Made by a program: the position numbers and the translations under genes
The notes under the pieces: model-generated
Seen by the model: the letters and a program-made list of their open reading frames with translations, nothing else
The model's database searches: none
What the model was told of the DNA's origin: nothing
Assembly: GCA_035318985.1 (NCBI GenBank)
Contig: DATHDP010000110.1
Span: forward strand, 1-17,102
Direction: 5' to 3'
DNA from: VBAS01 sp035318985
GTDB taxonomy: Bacteria; Bacteroidota; Bacteroidia; Chitinophagales; Chitinophagaceae
DNA length: 17,102 nt
In this document: positions 7,731 to 14,028 of the stretch, piece after piece
Numbering within the stretch: position 1 is the stretch's first letter
How the letters are laid out: the number at the start of each line of letters is the position of its first letter

Positions 7731-8864
7731 TTAATCGTGGTTCTTAGTTGAAAATTTATAAACAGTCGTTTCATGATATGTTTCGCCTGGTTTCAAGATC
7801 GTATTCGGAAAAGATGGTTGATTCGGAGAATCAGGAAAATGTTGTGTTTCCAAACAAAGTGCAGCATGTTTTACATATTTCATTCCGTTTCTCGTATTCT
7901 TTAATGTGCCATCTAAAAAATTACCCGTGTAAAATTGTATGCCGGGTTGAGTGGTGAATACTTCCATATATCTTCCAGACCCTGCATGATAAACCGAGCC
8001 AATCAATTCAAGGTCATTACCAGATCTATTTACTACCCAATTATGATCATAACCCCCAGTTACGTTTGCAATATCTTTTCCTACCTTTTTTGAAGTGGTA
8101 AAATCCATTGGCGTTCCCTTTACATCATCAATTTTTCCTGTTGGGATCAAAGTTGCATTTACAGGTGTGTATTTATCAGCTTTCAACATCAGTTCATGAT
8201 CAAGGATAGTTGAATCAGCACCTGCCGACAAATTAAAATAACAGTGATTGGTAAGATTCAATGGCGTGGCTTTATCTGTAACCGCAGCATATTCGATCTT
8301 TAAACCATTATCATCACCCAAAGAATAGATCACATCAACAGAAAGATTACCGGGATATCCTTCTTCCCCATCCTTACTTAAATAAGAGAGCGACAAATGT
8401 GAATCATCAAAGGATTTGACAGTCCATATCACTTTATCAAAACCTTTCAGACCACCATGCAAAGTATTTGGAGAGTTATTCACGGCAAGAGTATATTCTT
8501 TCCCATCTAATGTAAATTTTGCATTTGCAATTCTATTTCCATAACGGCCAACCAAACAACCAAAATAAGGATTACCAGTTTGCAAATAACCCGCAAGTGA
8601 ATCATACCCAAGAACTACATCACCCATTTTCCCATTCTTATCAGGCGTAATGATATCTGTTACAGTTCCGCCGTAATTCAGAATTTTTACAACCATTCCA
8701 TTCTTATTAGTCAATGTATATTGAAATACACTGTCGGCGCCGATCATCCCGTATAAAGTTTTTCCTGTCATTGGTTTTACATTTTCTTTTTCTTCTTCTT
8801 TTGGCATTAGTTTACAACTAAAAAGAATTGATGCAGCAATTAAAATAACAAGGTTCTTTTTCAT
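7731..8864 (-). CDS. galM: Lipoprotein aldose 1-epimerase (mutarotase)
   Basis: A 377-residue galactose-mutarotase-family protein. The N-terminus is a lipoprotein signal with lipobox LFSC (Cys17), so the mature enzyme is anchored to a membrane facing the periplasm or surface. An acidic/lysine-rich linker, EEEKENVK, follows. Family motifs are all present: GRYGNRIANAKF (106-117), NTLHGG with His136, NLTNHCYFNLSAG with the catalytic His207, GGYDHNWVV with Asp273, and LCLETQHFPDSPNQP with the catalytic base Glu339. It interconverts alpha and beta anomers of free sugars such as galactose, glucose or L-arabinose. Next to two beta-L-arabinofuranosidases its plausible job is equilibrating L-arabinose anomers before uptake. 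It follows the GH127 gene by 33 bases and abuts the glutaminase-like gene, with its TAA one base from the next ATG. Confidence 0.9.
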   Translation of the reverse strand: MKKNLVILIAASILFSCKLMPKEEEKENVKPMTGKTLYGMIGADSVFQYTLTNKNGMVVKILNYGGTVTDIITPDKNGKMGDVVLGYDSLAGYLQTGNPYFGCLVGRYGNRIANAKFTLDGKEYTLAVNNSPNTLHGGLKGFDKVIWTVKSFDDSHLSLSYLSKDGEEGYPGNLSVDVIYSLGDDNGLKIEYAAVTDKATPLNLTNHCYFNLSAGADSTILDHELMLKADKYTPVNATLIPTGKIDDVKGTPMDFTTSKKVGKDIANVTGGYDHNWVVNRSGNDLELIGSVYHAGSGRYMEVFTTQPGIQFYTGNFLDGTLKNTRNGMKYVKHAALCLETQHFPDSPNQPSFPNTILKPGETYHETTVYKFSTKNHD

Positions 8865-8897
8865 TTTTGAATTTTAATTTTTGAGTTTTGACTTGAT

Positions 8898-10859
8898 TTA
8901 GTAGTTCAATTTAACATCAGTAATTTTCGTCGGCAACCAAACCTGCATTTCATTCTTTCCTCTGTTTGCCCATGTATAATATGGTATTGCAATTATTTTC
9001 TTCTTTTCTGTTTTTAATGATAGGCCATCTTCGCTAACAGTTACTACTGGCACTTCTGCAGTTAATGCTTTTATAGATTCATCCAAAACTTTATAATCTA
9101 TAGTTTCAAACTGTGTGTTTTCAGGAATGATCACATTCCATGCTTTACCATTGTTATCTGCTCCTTCAATACAATATACTATCGGGCCACGCTGAATTGC
9201 GATCCGGCCCTTATCCTGTTTCAACTCTTCTCTTGCAATTACTTTATTTGTTTGCATTGGCAACTCATACATTACAATATCACCTTTTTTCCACTCACGA
9301 TTAATGATCACATAGCCGTTTTCCATTCTTCCTCTTACATCTTTACCGTTTATTTTTAAAAAGGTGATAGCCGACTCGAAATCAGAAAGATCATAAAGAT
9401 TTTTGGTAGATGTTTGCCCATTTGCCCAGCCTGGCACACGGAGATATAAACTGAATTTTGATTTTTTTAAGGGATCAATATTCAACTTTATTTTCCCATC
9501 CCATGGATAATTCGTTTCCATCTTCACACCTACATTTCCACTTTTCAATGGAATAGTTGTATTACTTCCTACAAACAAATTCACATAGATCGCATCATCA
9601 CTCTTTGCATAAATATAATTTCCCAGCGAAGCAACTAACCTTGCAATGTTAGCAGGACAACAAGCTGTACCAAACCATTCTCTTCTTTGATGTTGTCCTC
9701 GGCTTGCCAAAGGATTACCATAAAAGAATCGATCACCACTCAAACTTAAACCATCCAATGCACCATTGTATAAACTTCTTTCCAACACATCAATGTATTC
9801 TGCATTTCCTGTTAACGAATTCATTCGTTGATTCCAGAAAACCATTCCAACACTGGCACAGGTCTCACAATAAGCTTGTTCATTTGGCAGATCATAATCA
9901 TTTGAAAACCCTTCATTACTTCCTGCGGAACCAATACCACCCGTGATATACATATTCCGATACACCACATCTTCCCAAACATTTCGCATTGCTTTCATAT
10001 AATCAACATCCCCTGTTTGTGCAGCCACATCTGCAGCACCGGTGTACATATACATTGCACGAACCGCATGACCAGTAATTTGAGTTTGTTGTTTTACCGG
10101 CAATACATCCTGCGCATAAGCTGTGTCCTTCCAATCTGTCCAAGTATAGCCTTTCGCTAATTTTTTTCCACGTTCACTCAATAACCAATCGGCAAGCTTT
10201 AAATATTTTTCATTCTTAGTTACTTTATACAATTTTACCAATGCTAACTCCAGTTCCTGGTGACCAGTCACCCAATCTCTTTTTCCCGGCCCAAACAATG
10301 CATCAAACTGGTCGGCCCATTTGATGCAAACATCCAGCAACTTTCTCTTACCTGTTGCATTAAAGTAAGCAACACCTGCTTCGATCATGTGCCCTGCATT
10401 ATAATCTTCATGCATGCTCATATCGGTATACTTATCCTGCAATCCCTTTAATGTGTACCATGTATTCAAATAACCGTCTGGTTGTTGCGCCGCTGCTATC
10501 TTATCGATCCATTCATCGCATTTCTTTTCCATCTCCGCACTCGGATGAGTTTTTAATGAATAGGCCATTGCTTCCAATGCTTTGAACACATCACTGTCAT
10601 CATAAAAAATTCCCTGATGTGGTTCTCCCTTTTTTGCCGCAACCCTTTCAAAATTTTTTATTCGCGGTGTTGCTACTTCTGTCTGATAGATACAAGCCGA
10701 TAAAGTTTTGGTTGCTACCTTATCGATCTTTGGCTTCCAGAATTCGTCGGTGATATTTACATCTGCAAAACTTACAGGCTCGATTTTCTGTAAATGTGTT
10801 TGAGAAAAACTTTTTACAGAAATGACACCAGCAATAATTACAAAATATATTTTTTTCAT
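8898..10859 (-). CDS. Exported GH127 beta-L-arabinofuranosidase (HypBA1-like)
   Basis: The ATG at 10859 gives 653 residues and a signal peptide MKKIYFVIIAGVISVKSFSQ. An upstream in-frame ATG at 10901 would prefix 14 residues encoded by a repeat-like spacer, so it was not used. The length matches GH127 HypBA1 of Bifidobacterium longum (about 658). Family motifs include YDDSDVFKALEA, DGYLNTWY and WVTGHQELELALVKLY. The catalytic/zinc set aligns with the published HypBA1 site: Glu316 in SNEGF lies exactly 16 residues before Glu332, as Glu322 and Glu338 do in HypBA1. Cys334 follows in CETC, with Cys400-Cys401 in GTACCPANIARL as nucleophile and zinc ligand. HypBA1 releases L-arabinose from beta-arabinofuranosyl-hydroxyproline and from beta-1,2-linked Ara2. 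GH127 also contains an aceric-acid hydrolase of RG-II breakdown, so specificity is inferred. Confidence 0.92.
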   Translation of the reverse strand: MKKIYFVIIAGVISVKSFSQTHLQKIEPVSFADVNITDEFWKPKIDKVATKTLSACIYQTEVATPRIKNFERVAAKKGEPHQGIFYDDSDVFKALEAMAYSLKTHPSAEMEKKCDEWIDKIAAAQQPDGYLNTWYTLKGLQDKYTDMSMHEDYNAGHMIEAGVAYFNATGKRKLLDVCIKWADQFDALFGPGKRDWVTGHQELELALVKLYKVTKNEKYLKLADWLLSERGKKLAKGYTWTDWKDTAYAQDVLPVKQQTQITGHAVRAMYMYTGAADVAAQTGDVDYMKAMRNVWEDVVYRNMYITGGIGSAGSNEGFSNDYDLPNEQAYCETCASVGMVFWNQRMNSLTGNAEYIDVLERSLYNGALDGLSLSGDRFFYGNPLASRGQHQRREWFGTACCPANIARLVASLGNYIYAKSDDAIYVNLFVGSNTTIPLKSGNVGVKMETNYPWDGKIKLNIDPLKKSKFSLYLRVPGWANGQTSTKNLYDLSDFESAITFLKINGKDVRGRMENGYVIINREWKKGDIVMYELPMQTNKVIAREELKQDKGRIAIQRGPIVYCIEGADNNGKAWNVIIPENTQFETIDYKVLDESIKALTAEVPVVTVSEDGLSLKTEKKKIIAIPYYTWANRGKNEMQVWLPTKITDVKLNY

Positions 10860-10886
10860 GTAGCCAGCTTTTGAATTATTATTAAA

Positions 10887-10911
10887 CTTCAGTTGTGTCA
10901 CTCACTTGTAC
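10887..10911. repeat. Degenerate 25-base spacer repeat, copy A
   Basis: The + strand carries a 25-mer that begins CTTCAGTTG and ends CACTTGTAC. It matches the reverse complement of 12466-12490 at 19 of 25 positions without gaps. Both copies lie in spacers of the hydroxyproline part of the array. Two copies in one window are weak evidence for a dispersed family, but the conserved CTTC.GTTG.GTC and CTTGTAC segments are suggestive. This copy lies 28 bases before the GH127 start codon. In the same spacer the - strand has TAGAATTG (10917-10924), a poor match to the Bacteroidota -7 element TAnnTTTG. Confidence 0.4.
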
Positions 10912-10974
10912 GACAACAATTCTACTCAACTTATTTCCACCCCAACTTGTATTGTTCTTTAAATCGAACCACTT

Positions 10975-10990
10975 CCCCCGCCAGCGGGGG
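10975..10990. repeat. GC-rich palindrome CCCCCGC-CA-GCGGGGG
   Basis: A perfect 7-base inverted repeat with a 2-base centre lies in the 165-base spacer between the YCII gene and the GH127 gene, 34 bases past the YCII stop codon. Its GC content contrasts sharply with the AT-rich surroundings. No T-run follows it on the - strand, so it is not a canonical intrinsic terminator. It may stabilise the 3' end of an upstream transcript or be one more dispersed palindrome. Confidence 0.65.
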
Positions 10991-11024
10991 ATAATGATCA
11001 CTCCACATATTCATCATTCACAAC

Positions 11025-11315
11025 TTACACATCTGGAACACTGAACGGTTTTACTTTGATCGTCTTCCAAACTCCTTGCGTAATGTATGGCTCATTATCA
11101 TACCATCTTTGAAAATCATCCTGTGTTTCAAACTGAACGATCATAATTGAACCACGCATGTTCCCATCATCATCCAACATTGCTCCACCAACAACAAAAT
11201 TGTTACTCTCTTTTAATTTTTTTGCACCAGCAAGATGATGTGGTCTTACTTCCTTCCTTCTATCCAATGCCTCATCATCTTTTCCATCTTGTGCTATTAT
11301 TAAATATTGTTTCAT
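11025..11315 (-). CDS. YCII-domain (YciI-like) small protein
   Basis: The ATG at 11315 gives 96 residues starting MKQYLIIAQDGKDDEALDRR, the usual beginning of a YCII domain. The upstream ATG at 11363 would add 16 residues encoded by spacer and repeat DNA, so it was rejected. The protein is a single ferredoxin-like alpha/beta fold. The family's conserved polar pair is likely represented by the His of RPHHLAGAKKL and the Asp cluster of GGAMLDDDGN. YCII proteins are small dimers; some assist isomerisation or dehydration of catabolic intermediates, but most are uncharacterised. The gene lies between the hydroxyproline epimerase and GH127 genes, so a role on a reactive hydroxyproline-pathway intermediate is possible but unproven. 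It appears cytoplasmic, with no signal peptide. Confidence 0.82.
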   Translation of the reverse strand: MKQYLIIAQDGKDDEALDRRKEVRPHHLAGAKKLKESNNFVVGGAMLDDDGNMRGSIMIVQFETQDDFQRWYDNEPYITQGVWKTIKVKPFSVPDV

Positions 11316-11363
11316 AAATCCAAATAAGAAAATTTCAAATAAGTTAGCCATGTGCATCAGCAA

Positions 11364-11388
11364 GCCCCCTTTAGGGGGTTTGGGGGTT
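11364..11388. repeat. Short G/C palindromic repeat, copy 2, abutting the epimerase stop codon
   Basis: The + strand has CCCCCTTTAGGGGG (11366-11379), a 5-base perfect stem around TTTA, followed by TTTGGGGG. The element ends at the first base of the epimerase stop codon (TAA read from 11390 to 11388). In the transcript it forms a hairpin immediately after the stop and before the YCII start at 11315. It is related to the elements at 1597-1616 and 12384-12407. Confidence 0.6.
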
Positions 11389-12443
11389 TACACAACCTGA
11401 AACCCGAATGCATACGGATCATCATCTTTATCTATCGAAATTGTATTATACCCATAAACCTTAGCCCAACCTTCTATACCCGGTCTTATGGCTGGCTTTC
11501 CATTAACTGTTAGCTCTTCTTCAATTGTGCCGTTGAATTTACTGCCAATTATACTTTCATGTATAAATACATCTCCTTTTTTTAGTTTGCCTTTTGCATA
11601 CCACTGCGCCATCCTTGCACTGGTACCTGTTCCGCAAGGACTGCGATCAATTGCTTTATCTCCATAAAATACTGCATTGCGAGCCGTCGATGTTTTGTCA
11701 ATCACTGCGCCAGTCCAAAGAATGTGTGAACATGTATTGATAGTCGGATCTTGTGGATGTACAAATTCGTATTTATTATTTATATTCTTTCTTAACTCTC
11801 TTGCCCATGCAATTAATTTATCTGCCGGGTAATGTTCTAACCCTTTAAAATTCTTCTGAACATCAACTATCGCATAAAAATTTCCACCGTATGAAACGTC
11901 AATTACTAACTCACCAAGTTCTGGACATTCTGCTGTGATTCCTTCTTTATCCAGAAAAGCCGGCACATTAGTAAGTTTTACAGAGCTCACTTTCTTTCCT
12001 ATCTGTTTGTAAGTAATATTAACAAGACCAGCCGGTGCTTCCATCTGTATAGCATCCTGAGTTTTTGGAATGATCAACCCTTCTTCAATTGCAATTGTAA
12101 TGGTACCGATTGTTCCGTGGCCGCACATTGGAAGACATCCGCTCGTTTCAATAAACAACACTGCAAGATCATTTTGCGGATCATGTGGCGGATACAAAAT
12201 ACTTCCACTCATCATGTCATGCCCACGAGGCTCAAACATCAATCCTTTTCTTATCCAATCATACTCTTTTAAAAAATGTTGACGTTTTTCACTCATGTTC
12301 TTCCCTTCCAGTTCTGGACCACCTTCTGCAACAAGACGAACAGGGTTGCCACATGTATGTGCATCAATACAATGAAAATTAAAGCCCCCTAACCCTCTAA
12401 AGGGGGAATCGGGAAAAGACTTTGTAATTGGTTTATTCATCAT
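11388..12443 (-). CDS. 4-hydroxyproline 2-epimerase (proline racemase family) with a repeat-derived N-terminal extension
   Basis: A 351-residue cytoplasmic protein of the proline racemase superfamily. Both catalytic cysteines are present: Cys107 in PMCGHGTIGT and Cys270 in DRSPCGTGTSAR. This two-Cys arrangement marks cofactor-independent racemases/epimerases and argues against trans-3-hydroxyproline dehydratase, where the first position is Thr or Ser. The family normally starts a few residues before CIDAHTCGNPVR. Here about 20 extra residues precede it, and SPFRGLGG is read from a short palindromic repeat (12384-12407). No in-frame ATG lies between the repeat and the domain, so MMNK at 12443 is the only ATG start. 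Predicted reaction: trans-4-hydroxy-L-proline to cis-4-hydroxy-D-proline, the first step of the pathway completed by the dehydrogenase, deaminase and semialdehyde dehydrogenase in this array. Confidence 0.92.
   Translation of the reverse strand: MMNKPITKSFPDSPFRGLGGFNFHCIDAHTCGNPVRLVAEGGPELEGKNMSEKRQHFLKEYDWIRKGLMFEPRGHDMMSGSILYPPHDPQNDLAVLFIETSGCLPMCGHGTIGTITIAIEEGLIIPKTQDAIQMEAPAGLVNITYKQIGKKVSSVKLTNVPAFLDKEGITAECPELGELVIDVSYGGNFYAIVDVQKNFKGLEHYPADKLIAWARELRKNINNKYEFVHPQDPTINTCSHILWTGAVIDKTSTARNAVFYGDKAIDRSPCGTGTSARMAQWYAKGKLKKGDVFIHESIIGSKFNGTIEEELTVNGKPAIRPGIEGWAKVYGYNTISIDKDDDPYAFGFQVV
12384..12407. repeat. Short G/C palindromic repeat, copy 3, inside the epimerase coding sequence
   Basis: The + strand reads CCCCCTAACCCTCTAAAGGGGG, closely related to copies 1 and 2. 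It lies in frame near the start of the epimerase gene and encodes SPFRGLGG on the - strand. The reading frame stays open through it. Confidence 0.65.
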
Positions 12444-12465
12444 ATGCCGAATAGAGTTACAGAAT

Positions 12466-12490
12466 GTACAAGAGTGCGACGCAACAGAAG
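12466..12490. repeat. 25-base spacer repeat, copy B
   Basis: The + strand runs from GTACAAGAGTG to GCAACAGAAG. Its reverse complement matches 10887-10911 at 19 of 25 positions. It sits in the 106-base spacer between the semialdehyde dehydrogenase gene and the epimerase gene, 23 bases before the epimerase start. A small inverted repeat, AGTTC-AATA-GAACT (12489-12502), adjoins it. The rest of this spacer is AT-rich and shows no clear promoter. Confidence 0.4.
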
Positions 12491-12549
12491 TTCAATAGAA
12501 CTACAAATGCTGATCACAAAATAATTGATCTAACATTTGTTTTTGTAGC

Positions 12550-14022
12550 TTATCTTTTTAATTCATTATTTAATGTTCTCCAGATCTTCAAAGGATTTTC
12601 ATCTTTTAATTCTTCAGGCAACAGATTATTAGGCCAATTTTGAAATGCAATTGGTCTTGCAAACCTTTTTATTCCATCTGCTCCAACTGAAGTAAATCTT
12701 GAATCAGTTGTTGCAGGAAAAGGTCCACCATGATGCATGCTTAAACAAACTTCGACACCTGTTGGTACTCCATTTAAAATAAAACGACCACAAATGTTTT
12801 TTACTGCTTCCACTAATTCATCATTATTTTTTATATCATCCTCAGTTGCCATTAATGTTGAAGTCAATTGCCCTTCCAGATGTTTTGCCACTTCGGTCAT
12901 TTCGTTCATGTTTTTGCAACGAATTACCAATGAATAAGGACCGAATACTTCCTGGTGAAGAACAGGATTATTTAAAAATGCCTGTCCCGATGCAGTAGCT
13001 ATTGTTGGCTGTCCTTCATTTTCCTTTACCGATATTTCAGATTCGGCAACGAGCTGCACATCTTTCTGTATTAAAGCAGTTCCTCTTTTCTCTTTGTATG
13101 CTTTTGCAATTCCAGGATGCAACATTAAACCAGCAGCCGTCTGTTGAATTACATTTCCCAGATCATGTACAAAAGTTTTCAGTTCTTCACTATCAATACC
13201 GATGATCAATCCAGGATTTGTACAGAATTGTCCTACACCCAAAGTAATGGACCCGGCATACATTTTTGCAATATCAGCAGGAGATTGTTTTAATTTTCCT
13301 GGCAAAAGAAAAACAGGATTGATGCTTCCCATTTCAGAAAAAACAGGAATTGGCTCCTTACGTTGATTGGCCCAATCAAATAATTGTTTACCTCCAATAA
13401 ATGATCCGGTAAAGCCAACAGCTTTTGTCTGTGTGTGCATCACCAACGCTTTGCCAACTTCAAAAGAGGCGCCATGAACATGAGCAAAAATCCCTTTTGG
13501 CATTTTGCATTTATCGGCAGCTTTTAAAATTGCATTGGCAACTGTTTCGGATGTTTGCGGATGCGCAGGATGTGCTTTGATAATAACAGGACAGCCTGCT
13601 GCAAATGCACAAGCCGTGTCACCACCTGCGGTGGAATAAGCAAAAGGGAAATTAGATGAACCGAAAATAACAACTGGTCCGAGTGGCACTAACATTTTTC
13701 TTATATCAGGCTTCGGTGGATTCTTATCAGGAATAGCTGTATCAATTTTTGCTTCCAACCACTCTCCTTTTTCACATGCATCAGCATAGGAATTTAATTG
13801 AAATATTGTCCTTCCTCTTTCATTTCTCATTCTTGCTTCAGGAAGGTTTGTTTCTCTCATGGCAGTTTGGATCAATTCATCACCACAAGCTTCCAACTCA
13901 ACTGCTATAGCCCGCATGAAAACTGCTCTTTGTTTCAAACTCATTTTCCTGTAACCATGAAATGCGGTCCATGATTGCTGCATCACTTCATCAATTTCAT
14001 TTATTGTCGCGTCTTTAAACAT
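12550..14022 (-). CDS. 2,5-dioxovalerate (alpha-ketoglutarate semialdehyde) dehydrogenase, NADP-type ALDH
   Basis: A 490-residue aldehyde dehydrogenase of the branch that includes hydroxyproline/arabinose-linked ketoglutarate semialdehyde dehydrogenases. Catalytic elements are intact: Asn124 in FGSSNFPFAYS, the cofactor-binding Lys149 in VIIKAHPAHPQTS, the general base Glu230 in VFSEMGSINPVF, and the nucleophile Cys267 in GVGQFCTNPGLI. A C-terminal substrate-loop region reads MHHGGPFPATTDSRFTSVG, typical of this subgroup. It has no signal peptide. Reaction: 2-oxoglutarate semialdehyde + NAD(P)+ + water to 2-oxoglutarate, the last step of trans-4-hydroxyproline catabolism. The same enzyme serves non-phosphorylative L-arabinose breakdown, so it could serve both products of an arabinosylated hydroxyproline, although the sugar-acid dehydratases for that route are not in this window. 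It starts 6 bases after the GH140-like gene ends. Confidence 0.92.
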   Translation of the reverse strand: MFKDATINEIDEVMQQSWTAFHGYRKMSLKQRAVFMRAIAVELEACGDELIQTAMRETNLPEARMRNERGRTIFQLNSYADACEKGEWLEAKIDTAIPDKNPPKPDIRKMLVPLGPVVIFGSSNFPFAYSTAGGDTACAFAAGCPVIIKAHPAHPQTSETVANAILKAADKCKMPKGIFAHVHGASFEVGKALVMHTQTKAVGFTGSFIGGKQLFDWANQRKEPIPVFSEMGSINPVFLLPGKLKQSPADIAKMYAGSITLGVGQFCTNPGLIIGIDSEELKTFVHDLGNVIQQTAAGLMLHPGIAKAYKEKRGTALIQKDVQLVAESEISVKENEGQPTIATASGQAFLNNPVLHQEVFGPYSLVIRCKNMNEMTEVAKHLEGQLTSTLMATEDDIKNNDELVEAVKNICGRFILNGVPTGVEVCLSMHHGGPFPATTDSRFTSVGADGIKRFARPIAFQNWPNNLLPEELKDENPLKIWRTLNNELKR

Positions 14023-14028
14023 AGTATT

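Noticed and set aside
7730..7774. Longer start of the glutaminase-like protein at 7774
   Set aside because: It would overlap the upstream mutarotase gene by 44 bases and place 15 polar residues before an otherwise clean signal peptide.
10860..10901. Longer start of the GH127 protein at 10901
   Set aside because: The added 14 residues are encoded partly by the 25-base spacer repeat, and the signal peptide begins at ATG 10859.
10975..10990. Intrinsic terminator splitting the operon after the YCII gene
   Set aside because: The stem is strong, but no T-run follows on the - strand, so it is listed as a palindromic repeat only.
11316..11363. Longer start of the YCII protein at 11363
   Set aside because: YCII domains begin at MKQYLII; the added residues are encoded by spacer next to the G/C repeat.
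11388..12443. trans-3-hydroxy-L-proline dehydratase
   Set aside because: Both catalytic cysteines (Cys107 and Cys270) are present; the dehydratase has Thr or Ser at the first position.
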